Shown in pieces: positions 24,691-32,635 of a stretch of 64,000 bases of DNA; position 1 is the stretch's first letter; each line of letters opens with the position of its first letter. The translations under genes and the position numbers were made by a program. The DNA is taken from positions 337,457 through 401,456 of the forward strand of contig CP051233.1 in NCBI GenBank assembly GCA_017792425.1. The letters are read 5' to 3'. This stretch comes from Thalassovita sp. Its GTDB lineage: Bacteria; Pseudomonadota; Alphaproteobacteria; Rhodobacterales; Rhodobacteraceae. Below the pieces are notes generated by a model, which had not been told where the DNA came from, did no database searches, and worked only from the letters and a program-made list of their open reading frames with translations.

Positions 24691-25257
24691 ATGGATCAAC
24701 GGGACACACTCGACAAGCGGATTGGCCAGCGCATCCGCACCGAACGCGAAAACCGGGGCTGGTCATTGACGGATCTGGCCGAGCGGGCCGCCGTGTCGCG
24801 GGCGATGATTCACAAGGTTGAACGGGGGAACAGCAGCCCGACCGCGCATCTGCTGGGCAAGCTGTCGGGCGCGTTCGGGCTGAGCATGTCCACCCTGATG
24901 GCGCGGGCCGAGCAGGACCAGGGGCGACTGTTGCGGCGCGCGGACCAGCCTGTCTGGACCGATCCCGCAACGGGGTATCTGCGGCGGCAGGTGTCGCCGC
25001 GGTCGGATATGCCGCTGGAGCTGGTGCAGGTGATTTTGCCTGCGGGCAAAGAGGTTGCGATGCCGGCCTCTGCCTATGCGTTCATCCGGCAACTGATCTG
25101 GGTGCAGGACGGGACACTGGAGTTCGTTGAGGGCGATGCGATCCACCAGATGGAGGAGGGCGATTGTCTGGAGCTGGGGCCGCCGATGGACTGCGTGTTC
25201 CGCAACAGTGGCGTCCGGGTCTGTACCTATGTGGTGGCGGTTCTGCGATCCTCCTAG
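24691..25257 (+). CDS. XRE-family regulator with C-terminal cupin domain
   Basis: A 188-residue regulator: HTH_3 domain at about residues 8-65 (IRTERENRGWSLTDLAERAAVSRAMIHKVERG) and a cupin_2 ligand domain at about 105-180 (LVQVILPAGKEVAMP, EGDCLELGP). Proteins of this type regulate nearby metabolic or detoxifying genes, here the GNAT acetyltransferase 84 bp downstream. ATG at 24691 is used; no Shine-Dalgarno precedes it, and the promoter -10 is 6 bp away. Upstream in-frame TTG at 24655 lies in the promoter. Confidence 0.88.
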   Translation: MDQRDTLDKRIGQRIRTERENRGWSLTDLAERAAVSRAMIHKVERGNSSPTAHLLGKLSGAFGLSMSTLMARAEQDQGRLLRRADQPVWTDPATGYLRRQVSPRSDMPLELVQVILPAGKEVAMPASAYAFIRQLIWVQDGTLEFVEGDAIHQMEEGDCLELGPPMDCVFRNSGVRVCTYVVAVLRSS

Positions 25258-25293
25258 GGTTGGCGGGGGCGGAGAATCATTGACGATCAGTCT

Positions 25294-25321
25294 ACTATAG
25301 TGGATAAGGCGGAACTATAGG
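25294..25321 (+). promoter_or_regulatory. Two ACTATAG boxes upstream of the GNAT gene
   Basis: ACTATAG at 25294-25300 and again at 25314-25320, 20 bp (about two helical turns) apart, 20-47 bp before the GNAT ATG. The first is part of ACTATAGTGGA, the exact reverse complement of the word covering the XRE-cupin -10. They may be regulator sites or -10 elements; no -35 at normal spacing is evident. Confidence 0.45.
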
Positions 25322-25340
25322 GACACTCCGCAGGTGCAAT

Positions 25341-25856
25341 ATGGACATCCGTGACGCGAAAGAGACAGACATCGACGGGATCACCGCGATCTACAATAGT
25401 GCCGTTCAGAACACGACCGCGATCTGGAACGACACTGTTGTCACGCGCGACAACCGACTGGCCTGGCTGGCGGACCGTTGCCGTGCGGGATACCCGGTGC
25501 TGGTGGCGGTGGATGCTGATGGTGCGGTGCTGGGCTATGCCTCTTTCGGGGATTGGCGGGCGTTCGACGGGTACCGGCACACGGTGGAACATTCCGTCTA
25601 TGTCCGCGAGGGCCAGCGCGGCGGCGGCATCGGCAAGGCGTTGATGCTGGCGCTGATCGCCCGCGCGCGCGAGATCGGCAAGCATGTGATGGTGGCCGGG
25701 ATCGAGGCAGGCAATGCGCCGTCCATCCGGCTGCATGAATCGCTGGGGTTCCGGCAGGTGGGGCATATGCCACAGGTCGGGGCCAAGTTTGGCCGGTGGC
25801 TGGACCTGACATTCTTGCAACTGACGCTGGACGAGCGGGACGCGCCGGATCGCTGA
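25341..25856 (+). CDS. GNAT acetyltransferase, phosphinothricin/methionine-sulfoximine type
   Basis: A 171-residue GNAT protein. The acetyl-CoA pyrophosphate loop is QRGGGIGKAL near residues 94-103. IYNSAVQNTTAIWND at the N-terminus and NAPSIRLHESLGFRQVGHM near the C-terminus match the Pat/MnaT subfamily, which acetylates glutamate-analogue amino acids such as L-phosphinothricin or methionine sulfoximine. The natural substrate here is unknown. It is probably controlled by the upstream XRE-cupin regulator. Confidence 0.88.
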   Translation: MDIRDAKETDIDGITAIYNSAVQNTTAIWNDTVVTRDNRLAWLADRCRAGYPVLVAVDADGAVLGYASFGDWRAFDGYRHTVEHSVYVREGQRGGGIGKALMLALIARAREIGKHVMVAGIEAGNAPSIRLHESLGFRQVGHMPQVGAKFGRWLDLTFLQLTLDERDAPDR

Positions 25857-25866
25857 CGGGGGTGTC

Positions 25867-26313
25867 ATGCCGATTGCCATCTATGGATTGCTGATCGCCG
25901 CGGGGGCGGCGCTGGTTGCCCAGAACCTGATCATGGCGCGGATCAGCGGGCAAGTGGCGTCGGTGCTGGTGGCGCTGGTGCTGAATTCGGCGGTGGGGCT
26001 GTTCGTGCTGTCAGGTCTGCTGTTCGACAGGTTCGGGATTGCGGGGGTTGCCGAGGTGCTGAAGCAGTTGCGCCCCTGGGCGATCCTGCCCGGCCTGCTG
26101 GGCTCGTTTTTCGTGTTCGCCAGTCTGCTGGGCTATCAGCGGATCGGCGCGGGGGCGACGATTTCAGTGCTGGTCGCCAGCCAGTTGGTGGCGGGGCTGG
26201 CGTGGGACATGATGCGCGCGAACGACTCGGACCTGCTGTCCTGGGGGCCGGCGCTGATCGGCTGTGCGATGCTGATCGCCGGGGCGGTTCTGGTGGCCGC
26301 GCGCGGGGTCTGA
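25867..26313 (+). CDS. YdcZ-type (DUF606) DMT family membrane protein
   Basis: A 148-residue integral membrane protein with five TM segments, the length and layout of half-size DMT transporters of the YdcZ/DUF606 group that probably work as dimers. It starts 10 bp after the GNAT gene and is likely co-transcribed; acetylase plus exporter is a common detoxification pairing, which is inference. It ends convergently with the protease gene at a 4-bp gap. Confidence 0.8.
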   Translation: MPIAIYGLLIAAGAALVAQNLIMARISGQVASVLVALVLNSAVGLFVLSGLLFDRFGIAGVAEVLKQLRPWAILPGLLGSFFVFASLLGYQRIGAGATISVLVASQLVAGLAWDMMRANDSDLLSWGPALIGCAMLIAGAVLVAARGV

Positions 26314-26317
26314 CGGC

Positions 26318-27121
26318 CTATTTGCGGGGCAGGTATTCCACGCCGCCCTGCTTGTTGGTGGGTTGGGGGTAGAGGCGCATCAGGTCCATCACTTGTTGCG
26401 GCATGTCGGTGCTGACGGGCAGACCCAGGTCCAGCGCCTGTTCGGCGGAAATCGGGTAGTCGTGCGTCCACTGGCCCGAGGAGAGCTGTTCGGCCACGGT
26501 CTCGGCCTTGTCCCGGTCCATATGGCTGGAGAGCAGCGAGACGGCCTCGTCCCAGACTTGATTCAGTGATTTCTGCGCCATGTCGGCCAGCATCAGGGTG
26601 TCGTCCTCTACCTTTTCCGGGGATTTCTGCACCACTGCCGACAGGATCGAGGCGGCGGGGCGGTCCCCTATCTGCGGGTCGATCGGGCCAAGCACGGCGT
26701 GGCGGTTCATCACGACCTGATCGGCGGCCAGTGCCAGCAACGTGCCGCCTGACATGGCGTAATGCGGCACCAGCACGCGGACGTCGGCCTGATGCTTTTT
26801 CAACGCGCGGCTGATCTGGGTGGCGGCCAGCACCAGCCCGCCCGGCGTGTGCAGTACCAGATCAATCGGGGTGTCGGGGTCGGTGTTGTCGATCACGCGC
26901 AGGATCTGTTCGCTGTCCTGCACGTCGATGTAGCGCACCAGCGGGAAGCCCAGCAGGCTCATGGTTTCCTGGCGGTGCACCAGGACGATCACGCGCGATC
27001 CGCGCTGGCGCTGGATTTCGTCTATCTTGCGTTGGCGCAGGGCCTCTTGCAGGCGCTTTTGCAGGACGGGCTGCAGCGCCATCATCAGAAAGACCAGCCA
27101 GATCAGGTTCATGATGTCCAT
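26318..27121 (-). CDS. ClpP-fold serine protease of the SDH/SppA group
   Basis: A 267-residue protein with an N-terminal TM segment (residues 4-20), a short coiled basic stretch, and a ClpP/crotonase-fold protease domain of the serine dehydrogenase proteinase family (PF01972). HTPGGLVLAA forms the oxyanion region and YAMSGGTLLALAAD carries the nucleophilic Ser, followed by HAVLGPIDPQIG. It is probably a membrane-anchored peptidase acting at the inner membrane. Its role is unknown. Confidence 0.82.
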   Translation of the reverse strand: MDIMNLIWLVFLMMALQPVLQKRLQEALRQRKIDEIQRQRGSRVIVLVHRQETMSLLGFPLVRYIDVQDSEQILRVIDNTDPDTPIDLVLHTPGGLVLAATQISRALKKHQADVRVLVPHYAMSGGTLLALAADQVVMNRHAVLGPIDPQIGDRPAASILSAVVQKSPEKVEDDTLMLADMAQKSLNQVWDEAVSLLSSHMDRDKAETVAEQLSSGQWTHDYPISAEQALDLGLPVSTDMPQQVMDLMRLYPQPTNKQGGVEYLPRK

Positions 27122-27176
27122 TGGCGACCTCGGGTGTTGGGGTCACAGTGGACCGGGTCAGCGGCGGGTGCAAGCG

Positions 27177-27599
27177 TCAGTGGGCCAGCAGGGCGCGTGT
27201 TTTGGGGCAAGGGCGGCCGTCATAGAACGCGTCCAGCACCTGCCGGAACACGGGTGGTGCGCCGGGGACCATCGAAAACAGCGTGGCGCAACTGCGCAGT
27301 TTCAGGGCGTCCACCTGGCCCAATATGTCCTGCGGCGGGGTGTCGGCGTGGGTCAGCATCGAGTCGCACATGCGGACAAGCCGGGGGCCAAGAACGGGGT
27401 GGGCCAGGTAGTCCGCTGCCTCTTCCAGCCCGTGGATGCCGTAAAGCCGCGCGAAGTTGGAATTTCCCAGCCCGCGGATTTGTGGGAACACGTACCACAT
27501 CCAGTGGGTGATCTTGCGGCCCGTGGCGATTTCACGTTCGGCGTCGGCGTGATTGCGGGCCTGCGCCAGCACGAAACGAGAGAGATCCTCGGCGGGCAT
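27177..27599 (-). CDS. DUF1810 family protein
   Basis: A 140-residue soluble protein of the DUF1810 (calpastatin-like) family: RFVLAQ near the start, GRKITHWMWYVFPQIRGLG, and YLAHPVLGPRL. Length is standard. The function of the family is not established. Its ATG overlaps the stop of the VOC gene by one base, so the two genes are co-transcribed. Confidence 0.88.
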   Translation of the reverse strand: MPAEDLSRFVLAQARNHADAEREIATGRKITHWMWYVFPQIRGLGNSNFARLYGIHGLEEAADYLAHPVLGPRLVRMCDSMLTHADTPPQDILGQVDALKLRSCATLFSMVPGAPPVFRQVLDAFYDGRPCPKTRALLAH

Positions 27600-28039
27600 T
27601 ATCCCGGTCTTTCGTCAGGGCGCAGCGGGCGCGAGGGAACCCAGGCATAGCCGTCGGGGTCGAGGATGACGGCCTCTCTCAGCCCGTGGGGTTTGTCCGC
27701 GGGGGATTGCAGGACAACCCCCCCGGCAGGTTCGGCGCGCTGAACGGCGATGTCCGGGTCGGTATCATACAGGCGCAGTTCCACCCCGGCGCCGCGCGGC
27801 GGGGTTTCGGGCAGAAGGCCCTGCAAGGGGTGGCTGCCGAACGTGTGGTCGGCATGCAGCTGAAACACCTGCCCGTGGTAGGTCAGGATCGCGAAATCGC
27901 GGCTGACCCGGTAGGCGGCCATCCCGAACACGGTGGTCAGAAAGGCGGCAGAGGCAGGCACGTCGCGCACCAGCAGGTTCAGGCCGATCCCGCGCAGGGA
28001 GGCCCCGAAATCTGCGGCTGTCACGGTTTCGTAATCCAT
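27599..28039 (-). CDS. Glyoxalase/VOC superfamily protein
   Basis: A 146-residue vicinal-oxygen-chelate fold protein with two beta-alpha-beta-beta-beta modules (GIGLNLLVRDVPASAAFLTTVFG and the C-terminal REAVILDPDGYAWVPSRP). Members bind a metal and act as lyases, dioxygenases or resistance proteins; no specific substrate can be assigned. ATG at 28039 is chosen over upstream codons, which lack conservation. It is divergent from amn, with 83 bp between starts. Confidence 0.8.
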   Translation of the reverse strand: MDYETVTAADFGASLRGIGLNLLVRDVPASAAFLTTVFGMAAYRVSRDFAILTYHGQVFQLHADHTFGSHPLQGLLPETPPRGAGVELRLYDTDPDIAVQRAEPAGGVVLQSPADKPHGLREAVILDPDGYAWVPSRPLRPDERPG

Positions 28040-28122
28040 TGGCTGTTCCGTGGGATGTGTGCCGGGGAAAACTTGAACCCCGCCCGCAGCCGTGTCAACG
28101 TTTGGCAAAAGAGGATCGAGCA

Positions 28123-29604
28123 ATGACCCCAAGCATCCAGAACCCCCCGATCGTCACGCCGAACCTGCCAGCGGCGCAAGTGTTCGATGACCCCAAGGCC
28201 GCGGTGGCCCGGTTGATAGAGCTGTACAAGGGGGCTGTCGGTTTCCTGCGAGACAGCTTTGGTACGGTTATGGCGGCGGGTGACGCGGATGTACGCTATC
28301 GCGCGTTCTATCCCGAGGTGCGGATCACCACGACCAGTTTCGCCAAGATCGATTCCCGGCTGAGTTTCGGGCATGTGGCAGAGCCGGGCACCTATGCCAC
28401 CACGATCACCCGGCCTGACCTGTTCAAGTATTACCTGGAACAGCAGATCGGCCTGCTGATGCACAATCACGGGGTGCCGGTGACGGTGGGCGTGTCGGAC
28501 ACGCCGATGCCGGTGCATTTCGCGTTGGCGGGCGAAGGGGCGCAGGTGCCGCAGGAAGGGGCCGCCGCGTTCATCCTGCGCGACGTGTTCGACGTGCCGG
28601 ACCTGGGCACCACCAGCGACGACATCGTGAACGGCACGTACAAGCTGCCGCCCGATGGCACGCGCCCGCTGGCGCCGTTCACCGCGCAGCGGGTGGATTA
28701 TTCGCTGGCGCGGCTGGCGCATTACACCGCCACCGATCCGGGGCATTTCCAGAATTACGTGCTGTTCACCAACTACCAGTTCTACGTGTCCGAGTTCGAG
28801 GCCTATGCCCGGCGGATGCTGGCGGACCCGGACAGCGGCTATGTCAGTTTCGTCAGCACCGGGGATGCGGAAATCTGCGGCCCGGACGAGGTGCTGGAAC
28901 GGTCCGACAAGATGCCCCAGATGCCGGCCTATCACCTGAAACGGAAACACGGGGCGGGGATCACGCTGGTCAATATCGGTGTCGGCCCGTCCAACGCCAA
29001 GACGGCGACGGACCATATCGCGGTGTTACGGCCACATGCCTGGGTGATGGTGGGCCATTGCGCCGGTCTGCGCGGGTCGCAAAGCCTGGGGGATTTCGTG
29101 CTGGCCCATGCCTACCTGCGCGAGGACAAGGTGCTGGACGACGACCTGCCGGTCTGGGTGCCGGTGCCGGCGCTGGCGGAAATCCAGATCGCGCTGGAAC
29201 AGGCGGTGGCCAAGGAAACCGCACTGGAAGGCTATGACCTGAAACGGGTGATGCGCACCGGCACCGTGGCCAGCCTGGACAATCGCAATTGGGAACTGCG
29301 CGACCATACCGGCCCGGTGCAACGGCTGAGCCAGTCACGCGCCGTGGCGCTGGACATGGAAAGCGCCACCATCGCGGCCAACGGGTTCCGGTTCCGGGTG
29401 CCCTATGGGACGCTGCTGTGCATCAGCGACAAACCCCTGCATGGCGAGCTGAAGCTGCCCGGCATGGCCAGCGCCTTCTACAAGACCCAGGTTTCGCGCC
29501 ACCTGCTGATCGGCATCCGCGCGATGGAGGCCCTGCGCGATACGCCGCTGGAACGTATCCACAGCCGGAAATTGCGCAGCTTTGACGAAACGGCCTTCCT
29601 TTGA
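28123..29604 (+). CDS. amn: AMP nucleosidase
   Basis: A 493-residue enzyme that hydrolyses AMP to adenine and ribose 5-phosphate in the cytoplasm, matching the length of E. coli Amn (484). The N-terminal AMN-specific domain (RYRAFYPEVRITT, FGHVAEPGTYATTITRPDLF) is followed by a nucleoside-phosphorylase-like catalytic domain (MVGHCAGLRGSQSLGDFVLAHAYLREDKVLD; AVALDMESATIAANGFRFRVPYGTLLCISD). ATG at 28123 has GAGGA upstream. Confidence 0.95.
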   Translation: MTPSIQNPPIVTPNLPAAQVFDDPKAAVARLIELYKGAVGFLRDSFGTVMAAGDADVRYRAFYPEVRITTTSFAKIDSRLSFGHVAEPGTYATTITRPDLFKYYLEQQIGLLMHNHGVPVTVGVSDTPMPVHFALAGEGAQVPQEGAAAFILRDVFDVPDLGTTSDDIVNGTYKLPPDGTRPLAPFTAQRVDYSLARLAHYTATDPGHFQNYVLFTNYQFYVSEFEAYARRMLADPDSGYVSFVSTGDAEICGPDEVLERSDKMPQMPAYHLKRKHGAGITLVNIGVGPSNAKTATDHIAVLRPHAWVMVGHCAGLRGSQSLGDFVLAHAYLREDKVLDDDLPVWVPVPALAEIQIALEQAVAKETALEGYDLKRVMRTGTVASLDNRNWELRDHTGPVQRLSQSRAVALDMESATIAANGFRFRVPYGTLLCISDKPLHGELKLPGMASAFYKTQVSRHLLIGIRAMEALRDTPLERIHSRKLRSFDETAFL

Positions 29605-29660
29605 CCAAGCGTCAACTGCGAGAAAAAGCATATTTTTATGGCTCTGCGGACCACATTTGA

Positions 29661-29689
29661 TTGTGTTCCCCCAAAACCATCAGTTAAAT
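29661..29689 (+). promoter_or_regulatory. Candidate promoter of the HU-like gene
   Basis: TTGTGT (29661-29666), 17-bp spacer, TTAAAT (29684-29689), in an A/T-rich stretch unusual for this genome, about 45 bp before the HU ATG. Confidence 0.45.
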
Positions 29690-29735
29690 ACCGCGCAATG
29701 AGGCCCTGAGTTCGGGCAAGACAAGGAGAAAAAGA

Positions 29736-30023
29736 ATGACCAAACCGATGACCAAGACCCAGCTGGTCGCTGCCCTGGCCGAGGAAATGGGCGCAGAGAA
29801 GAAAGCCGCTGGCGCCGCGCTGGACGCGATCACCGCGATCATCACCAAGGAAGTTTCCGCCGGTGGCGCCGTAACGCTGCCCGGCATCGGCAAGATCTAT
29901 TGCCGCGAGCGCCCCGAGCGCATGGTGCGCAACCCCGCCACCAACGAGCAGATCAAGAAAGAAGCCGACAAGGTGGTGAAGATGACCATCGCCAAGGCGC
30001 TGAAGGACAGCGTGAACGGCTGA
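29736..30023 (+). CDS. HU/IHF-family DNA-binding protein
   Basis: A 95-residue histone-like protein. It has an N-terminal dimerisation part (MTKTQLVAALAEEMGAEKKAAGAALDAI), the beta-arm region LPGIGKIYCRERPERMVRNPATNE in place of the usual GFGTF...RNP motif, and a basic C-terminal helix. The RNPATNE word keeps the intercalating proline. It is probably an abundant nucleoid protein: AAGGAG ribosome-binding site, AT-rich promoter and a strong terminator. Whether it acts as HU or has a special role cannot be decided. Confidence 0.9.
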   Translation: MTKPMTKTQLVAALAEEMGAEKKAAGAALDAITAIITKEVSAGGAVTLPGIGKIYCRERPERMVRNPATNEQIKKEADKVVKMTIAKALKDSVNG

Positions 30024-30047
30024 TCTTGCATCTTCGCAAGGATTACG

Positions 30048-30078
30048 AAAGGGTCGCCCGGATGTGGCGGCCCTTTTG
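30048..30078 (+). terminator. Terminator of the HU-like gene
   Basis: AAAGGGTCGCC (30048-30058) pairs with GGCGGCCCTTT (one mismatch, ending at 30076), followed by TTGCTTTC. Only 25 bp after the stop; a small CTTGC/GCAAG stem precedes it. Confidence 0.75.
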
Positions 30079-30094
30079 CTTTCGGGGGTAGGGA

Positions 30095-30967
30095 ATGGAT
30101 TTACGTGCTATCGGAATGGGGCTGGCCTTTGCCCTGATGTGGTCAAGCGCCTTTACCTCGGCGCGGGTGATCGTGGCCTATGCGCCGCCGATGGCGTCGC
30201 TGTCGCTGCGGTTCCTGGTGTCGGGCGTACTGGGGATCGGGATCGCGCTGGCGCTGGGCCAGACCTTTCGGCTGACGCGGGCGCAGTGGCGGGCGACGAT
30301 CGTGTTCGGGATCTGCCAGAACGCGCTGTACCTGGGGCTGAATTTCATCGCCATGCAATGGGTCGAGGCGGGACTGGCGTCCATCATCGCATCGTCCATG
30401 CCGCTGATGGTGGCCTTTGCCGGCTGGATCGTGTTCCGCGAAAAGCTGCCGTTGATGGGCTTGATCGGGCTGGCGCTGGGCATCATCGGCGTGGTGCTGA
30501 TCATGGGCGCGCGGCTGGAAGGCGGCGTGGACCGCGTTGGCCTTGCGCTGTGTTTCATCGCCGCCGCGGCGCTGACAGTGGCCACGCTATCGGTGCGCGG
30601 GGCCAGTTCGGGCGGCAACGTGATGATGATCGTGGGGCTGCAGATGCTGGTGGGGGCAGCCTGCCTGGCCGTGACCTCGGCCCTGTTCGAGACGATCGAG
30701 GTGATCTGGGGCTGGCAGTTGCTGGTGGCCTTTGCCTATACCACGCTGGTGCCGGGGCTGGCGGCGACCTGGGTCTGGTTCACGCTGGTCAACCATATCG
30801 GTGCGGTGAAGGCGGCGACGTTCCATTTCCTGAACCCGTTCTTCGGTGTGGCCATCGCCGCCGTGCTGCTGGGCGAACAACTGGGTGCGCTGGACCTGGT
30901 GGGCGTGGCGGTGATCACCGTGGGCATCCTGGCGGTGCAACTGGCGCGGCAGGCCCCGAAGGCGTAG
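30095..30967 (+). CDS. EamA-family (DMT) transporter
   Basis: A 290-residue membrane protein with ten TM segments in two EamA repeats (the second starting about residue 145). It is of the RhaT/YdcZ-related exporter type that often moves amino acids or metabolites. The segment THTLVNHIGAVKAATFHFLNPFFGV-like (here NHIGAVKAATFHFLNPFFG) is typical for the last repeat. Substrate unknown. It starts with ATG 30095 after GGGAATGG. The 3' end is followed by the long form of the 3'-end repeat. Confidence 0.88.
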   Translation: MDLRAIGMGLAFALMWSSAFTSARVIVAYAPPMASLSLRFLVSGVLGIGIALALGQTFRLTRAQWRATIVFGICQNALYLGLNFIAMQWVEAGLASIIASSMPLMVAFAGWIVFREKLPLMGLIGLALGIIGVVLIMGARLEGGVDRVGLALCFIAAAALTVATLSVRGASSGGNVMMIVGLQMLVGAACLAVTSALFETIEVIWGWQLLVAFAYTTLVPGLAATWVWFTLVNHIGAVKAATFHFLNPFFGVAIAAVLLGEQLGALDLVGVAVITVGILAVQLARQAPKA

Positions 30968-30986
30968 CGCCTGATCGGGGCGCGGG

Positions 30987-31033
30987 CCGGGGGCCAGCCC
31001 CCGGACCCCCGGAGTATTTCGGGCAAGATGAAA
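30987..31033 (+). repeat. 3'-end repeat, copy c (long form with hairpin)
   Basis: A 7-bp stem (CCGGGGG/CCCCCGG, 30987-31004), then ACCCCCG, then the 22-bp word GAGTATTTCGGG-CAAGATGAAA (31012-31033). It sits between the convergent ends of the EamA and AEC genes. The same hairpin-ACCCCCG-word order is found at 54799-54846 on the other strand. Confidence 0.75.
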
Positions 31034-31038
31034 ACGGA

Positions 31039-31983
31039 TCAGCCCATGACCGAAAGCAGGATCGACAGCGTGAAGAACGCCGCCGAGGTCGCCCCGAGCA
31101 GGGCGATGGAGGCCAGGCCTTCGTGGCCGTAGTCCTGCGCCAGCACCGGGTAGATGGTGAACATCGGGATGGCCGCCGACAGGATCAGCGCGGCGTGCAT
31201 GTCCCCGGTGACGGCGGGCAGCCCGATCAGCGGCAGCGCAAAGGCGGCGGCGGCGACCAGCGCGGGGTGAGCGACCAGCTTGCCTAGGGTGATCTGCGCG
31301 GCCAGCGCGGTGTTGCCCTTGAGCGGCAAGCCCACCAGCGAGCCGCCGATCACCACCAGCGCCAGCGCCGAGGCGGAGGCGGCCAGCATGTCCAGCAGGC
31401 GGTTGGCGGCGGTGGGCAGTTCCAACCCCGACAGCATGAGAGCGAAGCCGGCAAGCAGGCCGATCACCATCGGGCGTTTCAGAACGGACAGGAACAGCGA
31501 GCCCAACATGCGGCCCAGCGACGGGTGGTCCTGTTCGCGGCTGAGTTCCAGCAGCACCAGGCAGACCGGGATCAGCACCAGGTTTTCCACCATCATGTTG
31601 AGGGCGAGGATCACACCGGCCTTGTCGGCGAACAGCATCAGCATCACCGGAAAGCCGACAAAGCCCGAGTTCGGGCAGCTGGAGCCCATCGCGCCGATGG
31701 CGCGGCGGGCGGGGCCGATGCCCTGGGCGGCGAACAGGGTCCAGGCCAGGGCGATGGTGGCCAGCCCGCCAACCATGAAGGCGGTCATGTAGCCGAAGTT
31801 GAGCACCTCTGACAGGTCGCGCCGCCCGACGGCGCCGAACAGCAGCGCGGGCAAGGCGACGTTGAGGACGTATTTCCCGAGTGTGCGCATCTCGGCTGGT
31901 TCGAAGATGCCGCCGCGAGCCAGCGCGTAGCCGAGCGCAATGGCGCCGAAGATCGGGAAGGTGATGGTGAGGATGTCCAGCAT
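31039..31983 (-). CDS. AEC-family (auxin efflux carrier-like) transporter
   Basis: A 314-residue membrane protein with about ten TM segments and the AEC family layout: ITFPIFGAIALGYALARGGIF at the N-terminus, YVLNVALPALLFGAV, and PNSGFVGFPVMLMLF carrying the conserved Asn-Pro-type bend region. AEC carriers export or exchange small organic acids such as malate or malonate; the substrate here is unknown. ATG at 31983 (MLDILT) is the true start; the frame extends upstream into the HD hydrolase gene. Confidence 0.88.
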   Translation of the reverse strand: MLDILTITFPIFGAIALGYALARGGIFEPAEMRTLGKYVLNVALPALLFGAVGRRDLSEVLNFGYMTAFMVGGLATIALAWTLFAAQGIGPARRAIGAMGSSCPNSGFVGFPVMLMLFADKAGVILALNMMVENLVLIPVCLVLLELSREQDHPSLGRMLGSLFLSVLKRPMVIGLLAGFALMLSGLELPTAANRLLDMLAASASALALVVIGGSLVGLPLKGNTALAAQITLGKLVAHPALVAAAAFALPLIGLPAVTGDMHAALILSAAIPMFTIYPVLAQDYGHEGLASIALLGATSAAFFTLSILLSVMG

Positions 31984-31984
31984 G

Positions 31985-32635
31985 TCAGATCCAGTGCGTG
32001 GGGGGGTGGGTGTCCAGTTCGGCGGCGATATCGGACAGGAAGCGGTGCATCGTGGCCAGACGTTGCCGCGCAATGCGGTGGCCGGTTTGCGTCAGCATGT
32101 CATCGGGCAGGCGCAGCAGTTTCCGTGGCCAGTGATCGAGCGCAAAGGCGCGGTCATCGGGTTGGCGTTGACGGGCGAACGGGTCCGCCGGATCGTAGAA
32201 CGGGCGGTTCAGCGCGCCGGACACGGCGAAGGCGCGGGCGATGCCGATGGCGCCAAGCGCGTCCAGCCGGTCGGCGTCGCGCAGGATGCGGGATTCGGGC
32301 GTTTCAGGCTCTATCCCGGCGGAAAAGCTGTGGGCGGCGATGGCGTGCGCGGTCTGGGTGATGTCCTCTGGGCTGTAGCCAAGCGCGCGCAGGTGCGGTT
32401 CGGCGGCGCGGGCCGACTGGGTGGAGGCGGTGGACCGGTGAGGCGCGTCCTTGGGCAGGTTCACGAGGTCGTGCAGGTAGGCCCCGGCCAGCAGGATGCG
32501 CAGGTTGCCGCCCTCGGCGGCGGCGATGCGCTGGCAGTTGGACCAGACGCGATCCAGGTGGGCCAGGTCATGGGCGACGTCCTGCACCATGTCGCGCGCC
32601 GCGATGCCGCGCAGGGCGTGGCGCAGGGTTTGCAT
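31985..32635 (-). CDS. HD-domain phosphohydrolase
   Basis: A 216-residue protein of the YedJ/YpgQ-like HD family. The metal ligands are visible: His in DLAHLDRVW, the HD pair in GAYLHDLVN, His in IAAHSFSAG, and Asp in LRDADRLDALGAIGIARAF. Such enzymes hydrolyse nucleotides or other phosphate compounds; no specific substrate is assigned. The start abuts the aroC stop with a one-base overlap, and it lies 1 bp before the AEC gene, so the three minus-strand genes form an operon. Confidence 0.85.
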   Translation of the reverse strand: MQTLRHALRGIAARDMVQDVAHDLAHLDRVWSNCQRIAAAEGGNLRILLAGAYLHDLVNLPKDAPHRSTASTQSARAAEPHLRALGYSPEDITQTAHAIAAHSFSAGIEPETPESRILRDADRLDALGAIGIARAFAVSGALNRPFYDPADPFARQRQPDDRAFALDHWPRKLLRLPDDMLTQTGHRIARQRLATMHRFLSDIAAELDTHPPTHWI

